Program-made: the position numbers and the translations under genes | Shown here: positions 7,463 through 14,398 of the stretch, piece by piece | How the letters are laid out: each line of letters begins with the position of its first letter | Position numbering within the stretch: the first letter of the stretch is position 1 | NCBI GenBank assembly: GCA_023431385.1 | Contig: JAEYWA010000201.1 | Coordinates: forward strand, 1-18,815 | Direction: 5' to 3' | DNA length: 18,815 nucleotides | Origin: Bacillota bacterium | GTDB lineage: Bacteria > Bacillota > Clostridia > Acetivibrionales > DSM-1351 | The notes under the pieces: generated by a model | What the model saw: only the letters and a program-made list of their open reading frames with translations | Databases searched by the model: none | Told to the model about the DNA's origin: nothing

Positions 7463-8541
7463 TATGCAGCCTCCTTTACTTTTGCGGAAGTATTTTTATC
7501 TTTTAAAATTAATCTGTACTGAATAAAGAATTCGCTTCCAAGCACAAAGAATAAAATCAGTCCCTGAATGAGTTGAGCTGCCGATGCCGGTATCTGAAAA
7601 GCTGTTTGAATAAATGTACCTCCCTGTTGAAGAACCGCAAACAGGAAGCAGACAATAACAATCAGAGGGGCACTTAAGCTTGCCAGCCAGGTAGTAATTA
7701 TTGCTGTATAACCTACCCCGTTTGCCACCTGATAAGTCAGGGTTCCATTTACACCTGAAACCTGAAACATTCCAACCAGACCGCAAAGTGCACCGCTTAG
7801 GAAAAGCGAAGATAAAATAATTTTTTTAACATTCATACCGGCATATCTTGCCGTGTTTTCACTTTCGCCTATAACCTGTATTTCATAACCGCGTTTGGTT
7901 TTATTAATAAAAATATACATCATCACAACCAGTATAATGGCTATTATCCAGCCAATATGAATTCCAAACAGCTTTGGCATAAGTGCATTATCCTTAAACA
8001 TTGCTATCTTACCGAAACCAAGTGCCTTCGGATCTTTCCAGGGACCGTATTGCAGATAATTTATCCACTTTAGAGCAATGTAGTTCATCATTAAAGTAAA
8101 CAAGGTTTCATTTGTGCCGAACTGAGCTTTAAAGAATGCCGGAATAAGTGCCCATAAACCGCCAGTAACAATTGCAGCAGCCATCATCAAAGGAATTAAG
8201 ATAATGGAAGGAAGCTCATTGAAAAACAAAGCGAAATATGTTGCACCAAAAGCACCCATTATTATCTGACCTTCTGCGCCTATATTCCAAAATTTCATCT
8301 TGAAGGCTACAGATATTCCCAATGAGGTTACAATCAATGGTATCGCTTTAATAATTGCCTCTTTGAACCTGTAAGCCGATCCGAAGGAGCCATCAAGCAT
8401 TGATAAATACACTTCAAAAGGATTGAAACCCAGAACTAAAAGAAATATGCCTGAGGTTACCAGCGCTGCCAGTATTGCCAGTAATCTGAAGGTTACAGAT
8501 TGTTTTTTTGTTAAATCAGTTCGTTTAGCTACTCTGAACAT
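7462..8541 (-). CDS. nupP: Nucleoside ABC transporter, first permease (YufP/NupP-type)
   Basis: 359 aa integral membrane protein of the COG4603 type. Typical family stretches are 'LVLGFNPFEVYLSMLDGSFG' near residues 40-59, 'FWNIGAEGQIIMGAFGATYF' at about 85-104, and 'GYEIQVIGESENTARYAGMN' as the cytoplasmic coupling loop. It should form the membrane channel as a heterodimer with the downstream permease. Its ATG overlaps the stop of the ATPase gene by one base (TGATG), and its stop overlaps the next ATG, so the three genes are tightly coupled. It ends in a short Lys-rich cytoplasmic tail. Confidence 0.9.
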   Translation of the reverse strand: MFRVAKRTDLTKKQSVTFRLLAILAALVTSGIFLLVLGFNPFEVYLSMLDGSFGSAYRFKEAIIKAIPLIVTSLGISVAFKMKFWNIGAEGQIIMGAFGATYFALFFNELPSIILIPLMMAAAIVTGGLWALIPAFFKAQFGTNETLFTLMMNYIALKWINYLQYGPWKDPKALGFGKIAMFKDNALMPKLFGIHIGWIIAIILVVMMYIFINKTKRGYEIQVIGESENTARYAGMNVKKIILSSLFLSGALCGLVGMFQVSGVNGTLTYQVANGVGYTAIITTWLASLSAPLIVIVCFLFAVLQQGGTFIQTAFQIPASAAQLIQGLILFFVLGSEFFIQYRLILKDKNTSAKVKEAA

Positions 8542-10070
8542 CAGGCACCCCTCCCCATAACATCCTCTATTTTTTCCCCGGCCATCATTAACCCCAGTTG
8601 TTCCTTGTTTACTTTATCTGCATCAACAATACCAGTTACTTTCCCATTGCACAGAACCATAATTCTGTCACAGAGTTCTATTAAAACGTCCAGGTCTTCT
8701 CCAATGTATAGTATACCAACACCTTTTTCCTTCTGTTCATTCAATAGGTCGTATATTGTGTAGGAAGCATTGATATCAAGCCCTCTGACGGGATATGCGG
8801 TTATCAGCAGATGAGGGTTTGATTCTATCTCACGACCCAGTAAAACTTTCTGTATATTGCCTCCTGATAATTGCCTTACAGGATGATACACTCCAGGAGT
8901 ATTTATATCCAACTTTTTTATAAGCTTGTGTGCAAGATTCTTTGCTGTCTTCTTTTCAATAAAAACTCCTTTTTGATTCTGATATTCTTTCAAAATCATG
9001 TTATCAACCATACCCATGGAAGCAATGAGGCCCATACCCAACCTGTCCTCAGGTATAAAGCTCATACTTATACCCATTTTTATTATGTCACGCGGATTTT
9101 TACCTACGATATTTTCATTTTTATACTCTATCGAACCTGCCGCTACAGGATACAAACCTGCAATAGCTTCGCACAGTTCTTTCTGCCCGCTTCCAGCAAC
9201 ACCTGCAACCCCGAGTATCTCTCCTGCTGCAAGAGTGAAACTTACTTTATTCAAAGCCTTTACATGCTCTTCGTCTTCCACTGTTAAATCATTTATCTTT
9301 AAAATTGTATTGTTGTTCTTTTTCTCTACCCTATTAATTGCTAAGTCAACAGCTCTTCCAACCATCAGATTGGTAAGCTCACTGGCATTAGTATCTGCCT
9401 TATTAACTGTACCAAAGGTTTCACCTTTTCTTAAAACAGTTATTCTATCTGATATTTCCATAACCTCATTAAGTTTATGGGTTATTATTATTATTGAACA
9501 ACCTGCCTGCTTCATTTTTCTGAGAATATTGAACAAGCTCTCTGTTTCCTGAGGAGTTAATACAGCTGTGGGCTCATCCAGAATAAGAATTTCGGCCCCT
9601 CTGTAAATAACCTTTAGAATTTCAACAGTCTGCTTTTCACCAACCGACATATTATAAATCTTTTTGTCCGGGTCTACGCTTAGACCATATTTATCGGATA
9701 TTTCACGAATTTTCTGAGAAAGTCTTTTACTTCCAATAAAGAAACTGCCCTTTTGGCCTGCAATAATATTTTCCTTTGCAGTCAATACCTCAACAAGCTT
9801 AAAATGCTGATGAATCATTCCTATACCCAGTGCCATGGAGTCTTTTGGGTTTTTGAAGGACACCTGCTTTCCTTTAATATAAATGGCTCCGCTGTCGGGT
9901 GTATATATCCCTGACAACATATTCATCAATGTACTTTTTCCTGATCCGTTTTCTCCTAAAAGAGCATGAATTTCTCCTTTTCTGACCTCCAGAGATACAT
10001 TATTGTTTGCGATTACAGGGCCGAAGGTTTTAGTCAGATTTTCAATTTTAATATACACTTCATTATTCAC
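8541..10070 (-). CDS. nupO: Nucleoside ABC transporter, double ATP-binding protein (YufO/NupO-type)
   Basis: 509 aa with two fused nucleotide-binding domains, as in the sugar/nucleoside (RbsA, YufO) class. Domain 1 is complete: Walker A GENGSGKST (39-47), signature MSVGEKQ (141-147), Walker B LILDEP (163-168) and H-loop TH at 197-198. Domain 2 starts at about 255 and is degenerate, as usual for this family: GVAGSGQKE replaces a true Walker A, LSGGN (401-405) is intact, and Walker B reads LLITAYPVRGLD without the catalytic Glu. Only one site is therefore expected to hydrolyse ATP. It sits 111 bases after the lipoprotein gene, past a long hairpin, and overlaps the first permease gene. Confidence 0.92.
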   Translation of the reverse strand: MNNEVYIKIENLTKTFGPVIANNNVSLEVRKGEIHALLGENGSGKSTLMNMLSGIYTPDSGAIYIKGKQVSFKNPKDSMALGIGMIHQHFKLVEVLTAKENIIAGQKGSFFIGSKRLSQKIREISDKYGLSVDPDKKIYNMSVGEKQTVEILKVIYRGAEILILDEPTAVLTPQETESLFNILRKMKQAGCSIIIITHKLNEVMEISDRITVLRKGETFGTVNKADTNASELTNLMVGRAVDLAINRVEKKNNNTILKINDLTVEDEEHVKALNKVSFTLAAGEILGVAGVAGSGQKELCEAIAGLYPVAAGSIEYKNENIVGKNPRDIIKMGISMSFIPEDRLGMGLIASMGMVDNMILKEYQNQKGVFIEKKTAKNLAHKLIKKLDINTPGVYHPVRQLSGGNIQKVLLGREIESNPHLLITAYPVRGLDINASYTIYDLLNEQKEKGVGILYIGEDLDVLIELCDRIMVLCNGKVTGIVDADKVNKEQLGLMMAGEKIEDVMGRGA

Positions 10071-10105
10071 GGCGTCACCTTTAACTTCTATAAAATATTA
10101 AAAAC

Positions 10106-10153
10106 TTTATTAGCAGTAGTTAAACCCATAGGCTTTTAACTACTGCTAATAAA
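10106..10153 (-). terminator. Intercistronic hairpin between the lipoprotein and ATPase genes
   Basis: A 19-bp perfect inverted repeat (10106-10124 with 10135-10153) has a 10-base loop. On the minus strand it is followed by GTTTTTAATATTTT. It lies in the 111-base gap inside the transporter cluster, so it probably acts as a leaky terminator or mRNA 3' stabiliser that favours the binding-protein message over the ATPase and permeases. Confidence 0.7.
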
Positions 10154-10181
10154 AACCTGCATTTATTAATTTTTATTTCTA

Positions 10182-11285
10182 CTAGTCAATTTTACCGTTT
10201 ACACCCTTTACAAACCATTTGCAGTCTAACTGTTCTTTATCAGTCATTTCAGCACCTTCAGCAACCTTAACGGCACCTGACTGATCCATGATTGGTCCTG
10301 CAAATACTTTGAAGGAACCATCAAGTAATTTAGCCTTAACCTCTTCGATCTTTTCCTTAGTGCCTGCTTCAGCATTCGCAGTAAGAGGAGCAAGATCTAC
10401 AACTCCTTCTTTGAGTCCACCCCAATAATTTTCAGGCTTCCAGGTTCCGTCAAGAATCTTCTGAACTTGGTCTACATAATAGACACCCCAGTTCCATATA
10501 GGAGCAGTGATGTAAGCTTTTGGAGCGGCCTTGCTGCTGTCTGTGTTGTATCCGATAGCAAATGCACCCTTTTCTTCTGCAGCTATTTGAGGACCTGTTG
10601 TATCCTGGTGTTGAGCAATTACGTCACAACCGTCGTTCAATAGTGCAGTTGCAGCATTTTTTTCAAGGGTAGGATCGTACCAGGTATCTGTCCATTTCAC
10701 ATTTACTGTAGCGTTAGGATTAACTGACTGAACTCCAAGTGCAAATGCGTTGATACCTCTTATTACTTCAGGAATCTGCTTTGCTGCAACATAACCAATC
10801 TTACCGGATTTTGATTTCAGACCTGCAGCTATACCTGAAAGATATCTTGTCTGCTCAATTCTTCCAAAGTAATTAACAAAGTTTGTCTCATTTGACATGT
10901 AACCAGAGCAATGGAAGAATTTAACGTCTGGGTATTCCTTTGCAACCTTGTCAACATACTCCATGTAACCAAAGCTGGTAGCAAAAATAACATTACAGCC
11001 CTGGTCAATAAGGTCTTTCATAGCTTTTTCCACAGAAGCATCTTCAGCAACATTTTCCAGGTAAGCTGTGGTTACACCCTTGTCTTTCAGCTTTTCTTCC
11101 AGATACAAACGACCCTGGTCATGGGCATAAGTATATCCGCCGTCTCCAATAGGTCCAATGTAGATAAAGCCTGCTTTTACTGCATCAACTTTCCCTGATG
11201 AACTGGCTGATTTTGATCCGCAACCTGTTAGTGCGACAGAGCAAATCATTACAACGGCCAGCATTAATGCCAATAATCTTTTCAT
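10182..11285 (-). CDS. nupN: BMP/PnrA-type purine nucleoside-binding lipoprotein
   Basis: 367 aa. Residues 1-22 are a lipoprotein signal (MKRLLALML..., lipobox LTGC with Cys22), so the mature protein is anchored outside the membrane. The body matches the BmpA/PnrA family (COG1744): 'GFIYIGPIGDGGYTYAHDQG', 'IFATSFGYMEYVDKVAKEYP', and 'ETNFVNYFGRIEQTRYLSGI', which contains the family's FGRIEQ-type signature. It captures the substrate for the downstream ATPase and permeases. Guanosine or another purine nucleoside is inferred from family and the xpt neighbour. GGGGG about 8 bases upstream supports the ATG at 11285. It has its own promoter and a dyad in the leader. Confidence 0.9.
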   Translation of the reverse strand: MKRLLALMLAVVMICSVALTGCGSKSASSSGKVDAVKAGFIYIGPIGDGGYTYAHDQGRLYLEEKLKDKGVTTAYLENVAEDASVEKAMKDLIDQGCNVIFATSFGYMEYVDKVAKEYPDVKFFHCSGYMSNETNFVNYFGRIEQTRYLSGIAAGLKSKSGKIGYVAAKQIPEVIRGINAFALGVQSVNPNATVNVKWTDTWYDPTLEKNAATALLNDGCDVIAQHQDTTGPQIAAEEKGAFAIGYNTDSSKAAPKAYITAPIWNWGVYYVDQVQKILDGTWKPENYWGGLKEGVVDLAPLTANAEAGTKEKIEEVKAKLLDGSFKVFAGPIMDQSGAVKVAEGAEMTDKEQLDCKWFVKGVNGKID

Positions 11286-11323
11286 TCTAGAGTCCCCCTA
11301 ATTTTATTTATTTAATTTATCAT

Positions 11324-11347
11324 AATGCTTCCGATATCGGCAGCATT
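11324..11347. promoter_or_regulatory. 24-bp dyad in the leader of the lipoprotein gene
   Basis: The sequence AATGCTTCCGAT followed by ATCGGCAGCATT is a 24-bp palindrome with one mismatched pair. It lies between the candidate transcript start (about 11372) and the ATG, in otherwise AT-rich DNA, and has no T-run. This fits an operator for a dimeric repressor or an RNA hairpin. The binding protein is unknown. Confidence 0.55.
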
Positions 11348-11378
11348 TAATCCCTTTAAAAGTTACCTTATATAGTCT

Positions 11379-11406
11379 TCTATAGTCCTCACTCTATTTA
11401 TGTCAA
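11379..11406 (-). promoter_or_regulatory. Promoter of the nucleoside transporter cluster
   Basis: On the minus strand a perfect TTGACA (11401-11406) and TATAGA (11379-11384) are 16 bases apart. The promoter starts 8 bases after the xpt stop codon, so the transporter can be expressed apart from xpt. Confidence 0.7.
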
Positions 11407-11413
11407 CTAATTA

Positions 11414-11986
11414 TTAATCCAGAAAAGTTATTTTGCCACCCTCCATGCTTTGGACAATAGCCAGTGATTGAACCTCAATCCCCTTTTCCCTCAATAGCCT
11501 GCCGCCATCCTGAAAGCCCTTTTCTATTGCTATGCCTATACCGGCCACCTCTGCACATGCCTGTCCTACGATATCGGCAAGTCCGAGTGCGGCTCTTCCG
11601 TTAGCGAGAAAATCATCAATTATTAAAACTATATCTTTGGAATTAATATACTTTTTAGAAACTCTAACATTATAGGTTTTTTGTTTTGTAAATGAAAACA
11701 CTTCTGATAGATACATATCAGAATCAAGATTTTTAGCTTCGGATTTCTTGGCAAAAACAACCGGAACCTTAAAGTATTGCGCAGCAATACATGCAATACC
11801 TATTCCTGAGGCTTCAATAGTCAGTATTTTTGTAACATTTTTACATGCAAATAATCTGTAAAATTCCTTGCCCATTTCATTGAAGAGCTGAACATCCATC
11901 TGATGATTTAAAAAAGAATCCACCTTTAGAATATCATTACCTATCACTTGTCCGTCATTTAAAATCCTTTGCTTTAAGAGTTCCAT
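11414..11986 (-). CDS. xpt: Xanthine phosphoribosyltransferase
   Basis: 190 aa. It converts xanthine (and, more weakly, guanine-type bases) plus PRPP to the nucleotide, in the cytoplasm, as part of purine salvage. The PRPP loop IIDDFLANG (122-130) and 'EKGFQDGGRLLREKG' (155-169) match the family, as does the N-terminus MELLKQRI. I chose the ATG at 11986 rather than the in-frame ATG at 12028 because GGAGG (11993-11997) sits just before it and the family starts with MELLKQRI. The extra 14 codons would also be rich in Ile/Phe/Trp, unlike the enzyme. A guanine riboswitch precedes it. No terminator follows, so readthrough into the nucleoside transporter genes is possible. Confidence 0.93.
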   Translation of the reverse strand: MELLKQRILNDGQVIGNDILKVDSFLNHQMDVQLFNEMGKEFYRLFACKNVTKILTIEASGIGIACIAAQYFKVPVVFAKKSEAKNLDSDMYLSEVFSFTKQKTYNVRVSKKYINSKDIVLIIDDFLANGRAALGLADIVGQACAEVAGIGIAIEKGFQDGGRLLREKGIEVQSLAIVQSMEGGKITFLD

Positions 11987-12080
11987 CTTATTCCTCCAGG
12001 AAAATACGAATATTATGTAATCTAACAAAATATTTCAAGTCATAATAATTTCACTATTAGCCATAATAAACAGCCTAGTT

Positions 12081-12115
12081 AATATTAAAAAGCTCCCAAT
12101 CGTGGATTGGGAGCT
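12081..12115 (-). terminator. Riboswitch-controlled terminator ahead of xpt
   Basis: A GC-rich hairpin pairs AGCTCCCAATC with GATTGGGAGCT (12091-12115) and is followed on the minus strand by TTTTTAATATT. Part of its first arm, GAGCTCCC (12109-12116), can instead pair with GGGTGTTC (12150-12157) at the 3' end of the aptamer, giving an antiterminator. This is the expected layout of an OFF switch. Confidence 0.88.
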
Positions 12116-12149
12116 CTTATTCTTATGACAATGAATAAATGTCAAAGAT

Positions 12150-12224
12150 GAACACCCGTAGCAAAGCCATTTACGGCGGCTTCGTAGAGACTTTCGGACC
12201 ATATCACCGAGAATATACGGGATA
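12150..12224 (-). ncRNA. Guanine (purine) riboswitch aptamer
   Basis: On the minus strand P1 pairs CCCGTA with TACGGG. P2 is TCGGTGATATGGTCCGA and P3 is AGCCGCCGTAAATGGCT, with the conserved loops GATATGG and CCGTAAAT. The joining strand GTCTCTAC keeps the core U47 and U51 positions. The specificity base just before TACGGG is C (plus-strand G at 12161), the C74 equivalent that selects guanine or hypoxanthine over adenine. Ligand binding should close P1, free the terminator arm and stop transcription of xpt. Confidence 0.95.
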
Positions 12225-12249
12225 TTTTTTAATATAAATCTATTAAAAT

Positions 12250-12280
12250 ATTATACTAAAAAACACCATTATTCAGTTTT
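12250..12280 (-). promoter_or_regulatory. Candidate promoter of the xpt transcript
   Basis: A perfect TATAAT (minus strand, 12250-12255) would start RNA about 20 bases before the aptamer. The -35 region near 12273-12279 (AAACTGA) is a poor match to TTGACA. Confidence 0.4.
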
Positions 12281-12328
12281 ATGTCGATCTTGCCGACAAA
12301 GTAATTGTATTATAGACCATCAAAAAAA

Positions 12329-12850
12329 TCAAGACAGAAATGAACATTTATTAGAAATTCGTTTAAAAAGTTCGCTTATTCGTTTATTTTTCTCAAATAA
12401 TAACATTAATGGGAAACCGAGTACATAGCATGCTACAATCTGGCCTAACCCAACTGAAAGCATTGTAGCAAACAATGGCAGCTTATAAAGAACACTAAGC
12501 ATGGCTCCGACAAAAACTGCATTTACAATTACCGGCGGCAAAGGAGCCAGCCACTTTCGTTTTGGTCTGTTATAAGTCAATTTGAAAGTCATATAAGCAG
12601 CTGTCAGTGTAGACAGGCTGCCTACCACTATATCCCATATCCCATTTCCCCCCAGTATATTTGCAACAAGGCAGCCAACGAATATGCCAGGAATAGCCAA
12701 AGGCGTAAAATAAGGCAGCACAGTCAAAATTTCTGCAAACCTGATCTGGTATGGTAGGAAACTGGTTAGGTAAAAAATAAGTGTCAACACCAAATATATT
12801 GCTGCTATCATTGCTGAGGTTGTCAACCAAAGCATTTTTTTATTTCTCAT
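12329..12850 (-). CDS. queT: QueT-family transporter (probable queuosine precursor uptake)
   Basis: 173 aa, about five membrane helices. It resembles the QueT family (PF06177, COG4708), whose members are thought to be substrate-binding S components for queuosine precursors such as preQ1 or queuine. The segment 'SFLPYQIRFAEILTVLPYFT' (30-49) is the characteristic family stretch, and 'GCLVANILGGNGIWDIVVGS' (59-78) follows it. The ATG at 12850 is preferred over the in-frame ATG at 12910 because AGAGGA (12855-12860) precedes it, the family starts here, and upstream sequence is a structured leader. No energising ATPase gene is nearby. It has its own promoter and a long leader that may sense the substrate. 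Confidence 0.8.
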   Translation of the reverse strand: MRNKKMLWLTTSAMIAAIYLVLTLIFYLTSFLPYQIRFAEILTVLPYFTPLAIPGIFVGCLVANILGGNGIWDIVVGSLSTLTAAYMTFKLTYNRPKRKWLAPLPPVIVNAVFVGAMLSVLYKLPLFATMLSVGLGQIVACYVLGFPLMLLFEKNKRISELFKRISNKCSFLS

Positions 12851-12891
12851 AAAATCCTCTCTCCCTGTCGCGACCAGCGGTACCTTTAAAA

Positions 12892-12930
12892 CGCAGGGGT
12901 GTACAGTCATTCAACCCATGAATAACTGCG
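12892..12930 (-). promoter_or_regulatory. Candidate pseudoknot in the queT leader (possible riboswitch, class unassigned)
   Basis: On the minus strand an outer stem CGCA/TGCG (12927-12930 with 12892-12895) encloses an 8-bp hairpin, GTTATTCA-TGGGT-TGAATGAC (12906-12926). The loop GGGT (12914-12917) can pair with ACCC (12897-12900), making a pseudoknot. Alternatively CCCTG (12894-12898) can pair with CAGGG (12863-12867) right beside the ribosome binding site. Mutually exclusive pairings like these suggest translation control. It does not match preQ1-I or preQ1-II closely enough for me to name it. Confidence 0.4.
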
Positions 12931-12966
12931 AAACAAAACAAAATACTGCCCTGCTTATGCAGGCAG
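12931..12966 (-). terminator. Terminator-like hairpin in the queT leader
   Basis: CTGCCTGC-ATAA-GCAGGGCAG (minus strand, 12946-12966) forms an 8-bp stem with one bulged G and is followed by TATTTTGTTTTGTTT. It lies inside the predicted queT transcript, so it could be an attenuator, or it could end transcripts from the glycosyltransferase gene upstream. Another imperfect hairpin lies at about 12975-13007. Confidence 0.4.
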
Positions 12967-13116
12967 CGTCGCCGTAGTTTTATTCAAAGCTTAAATAAAC
13001 AACTACTACATATTTTCGCTTTTAATGCGAGCTTATAGTAGTAAATCGTATCAATGTTTATTTTAGCTTTAGACAGGATGGTCACGAACTGTCTTTTATT
13101 ATTATCATTTTTAAGA

Positions 13117-13145
13117 ATTATATCACTGGTTAGAAATCTATGCAA
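13117..13145 (-). promoter_or_regulatory. Promoter of queT
   Basis: On the minus strand TTGCAT (13140-13145) and TATAAT (13117-13122) are 17 bases apart, with TG one base before the -10 (extended -10). The predicted RNA start near 13110 gives a leader of about 260 nt before the queT ATG. Confidence 0.65.
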
Positions 13146-13165
13146 TATGAGAACTATTAAATATG

Positions 13166-14137
13166 CTAATTGGAAATTTCGCCAATCAAAAGAAGAATTA
13201 TCGCGCTTAAATTCAAACATATACATATAAGATAAAGGAAGTATACCGCTTGCTTCTGAGTGAGGCCTTTTTTTAGCAGCCTGTAATGTATTTGTGAGGA
13301 ATCACCTATATATATTCGCTTACCTTCTTTTATCCTTTTAAACATTACAAATATATTGTCGAATATCGGAAGACCCAGCACCAGAATGGGTATAAAAATT
13401 GATACCACCGTAGCTTGTTTGAACGCCCCGTCCAATGATATTATTGCAAGGATAAAGCCCAGGAAGGTAGCCCCAGCATCACCCATCAATATTTTAGCAG
13501 GATATTTATTATATTTCAGATATCCTAGACATACTCCAACCAAAGTAATTGACATGATGGCCAGCAACTGATTTCCCTTTGTTATTGAAACCACGAAAAG
13601 TGTTCCCGCTGAAATACAGGATAATCCTCCTGCCAACCCGTCAAGGCCGTCAGAGAAGTTAATAACCGTAGTTACTCCAAATAACCATAAAATTGAAAGG
13701 AAAATTTGTATCCATTCCGGAAAAAGTATATACGAACCATCTAAAGGGTTAGTAATTCCATAAAACCTGATATTGGTAAAATACACAGTAATTAAGCAGG
13801 CAAAAATTTGAATCAGAAACTTAGGCAGGGCTTTCAGGTCTTTTCCATTTATTTTGAACCAGTCGTCTACCATTCCGATAGCCCAAATAATCGAAGAGCT
13901 GATAAATAAAGCTACTGATTTCTGGCTAAAATCCCTGCTGAACATAAAGTAGCAAAGCCAAAACGAAAAAAAGATTCCTACTGCAGCCAGATATGCTTTA
14001 CTCTCCTTATGTATTTTTCTTTCACTTTGAAAATTAGGTTTTTCGGTATAGTTTATTTTATGTGCGAGTTTTGTAAGTTGCGGTGTAACAATTAACATAA
14101 TTACCAGTGATAGAAAAAAAGGTAAATAGTAATTCAT
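13166..14137 (-). CDS. WecA/TagO/MraY-family glycosyl-1-phosphate transferase
   Basis: 323 aa polytopic membrane protein. The family moves a sugar-1-phosphate from a UDP-sugar (often UDP-GlcNAc) to undecaprenyl phosphate, the first lipid step of teichoic acid or surface polysaccharide synthesis. Conserved parts are the Asp pair GMVDDW (88-93), NFSDGLDGLAGG (160-171) and MGDAG (218-222), all at the cytoplasmic face. Two features are unusual. The C-terminal HIHHRLL-type motif reads QIHYRLL (282-288), keeping one of three histidines, and the N-terminal 'GG' after the Arg/His loop is replaced by 'AV'. Specificity may therefore differ from standard TagO. GGAG lies 8 bases before the ATG. It stands alone, so the pathway it serves is not shown. 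Confidence 0.85.
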   Translation of the reverse strand: MNYYLPFFLSLVIMLIVTPQLTKLAHKINYTEKPNFQSERKIHKESKAYLAAVGIFFSFWLCYFMFSRDFSQKSVALFISSSIIWAIGMVDDWFKINGKDLKALPKFLIQIFACLITVYFTNIRFYGITNPLDGSYILFPEWIQIFLSILWLFGVTTVINFSDGLDGLAGGLSCISAGTLFVVSITKGNQLLAIMSITLVGVCLGYLKYNKYPAKILMGDAGATFLGFILAIISLDGAFKQATVVSIFIPILVLGLPIFDNIFVMFKRIKEGKRIYIGDSSQIHYRLLKKGLTQKQAVYFLYLICICLNLSAIILLLIGEISN

Positions 14138-14296
14138 TTTACAGACTCCGTTTCATCCTTAGTATTATTTAAAGTGCTACCGTTAATAGTACCTAACGTA
14201 TATAATATAAAGTTATACTAAAAATCATATTCTTTCAATTATTTATTGAAAAATTAAGATTTATTTAATAATTTTATGTAACGTAGTCAAATATCA
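14138..14296. other. AT-rich divergent intergenic region
   Basis: The divergent spacer between the glycosyl-phosphate transferase and the FAD dehydrogenase contains several TATA-like hexamers on the minus strand (about 14195-14215), but no -35/-10 pair I can fix for the transferase. I see no hairpins or small ORFs with good ribosome binding sites. Confidence 0.4.
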
Positions 14297-14325
14297 TTTA
14301 CTAATTTGCAGATGTCATGTATAAT
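14297..14325 (+). promoter_or_regulatory. Promoter of the FAD-dependent dehydrogenase
   Basis: TTTACT (14297-14302) and TATAAT (14320-14325) are exactly 17 bases apart, 74 bases before the ATG. Confidence 0.6.
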
Positions 14326-14398
14326 ATTTTATTTGGGAAGATGCATGTTTTTTAGTGCCCTACCCAAAAAGATATAGTGGATCACGGAGGTAGAGACT

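Noticed and set aside
8871..9552. Plus-strand frames of 138 and 184 codons opposite the ABC ATPase gene
   Set aside because: They are antisense to a complete ATPase with all motifs, and have no ribosome binding sites or family resemblance.
12870..12890. GGTACCGC in the queT leader as a T-box motif
   Set aside because: The T-box core also needs the UGG that pairs with the tRNA end, a following CGTCCCT-type arm and a recognisable Stem I. None is present.
12868..12910. Upstream ATG (12910) as the queT start
   Set aside because: It would add 20 residues unlike the family, lies in the structured leader, and has no ribosome binding site. The ATG at 12850 has one.
12891..12926. preQ1-I riboswitch based on GGGTT...ACACCCCTG and a following TTTTAAAGG tail
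   Set aside because: The P1 stem would have a mismatch and the A-rich tail pairing is weak. The alternative 8-bp hairpin is more stable, so I leave the class unassigned rather than call it.
12984..13226. 80-codon minus-strand frame overlapping the end of the glycosyl-phosphate transferase gene
   Set aside because: It starts inside the other gene in a different frame, has no ribosome binding site, and its low-complexity Lys/Ile/Asn make-up looks like AT-rich intergenic translation.
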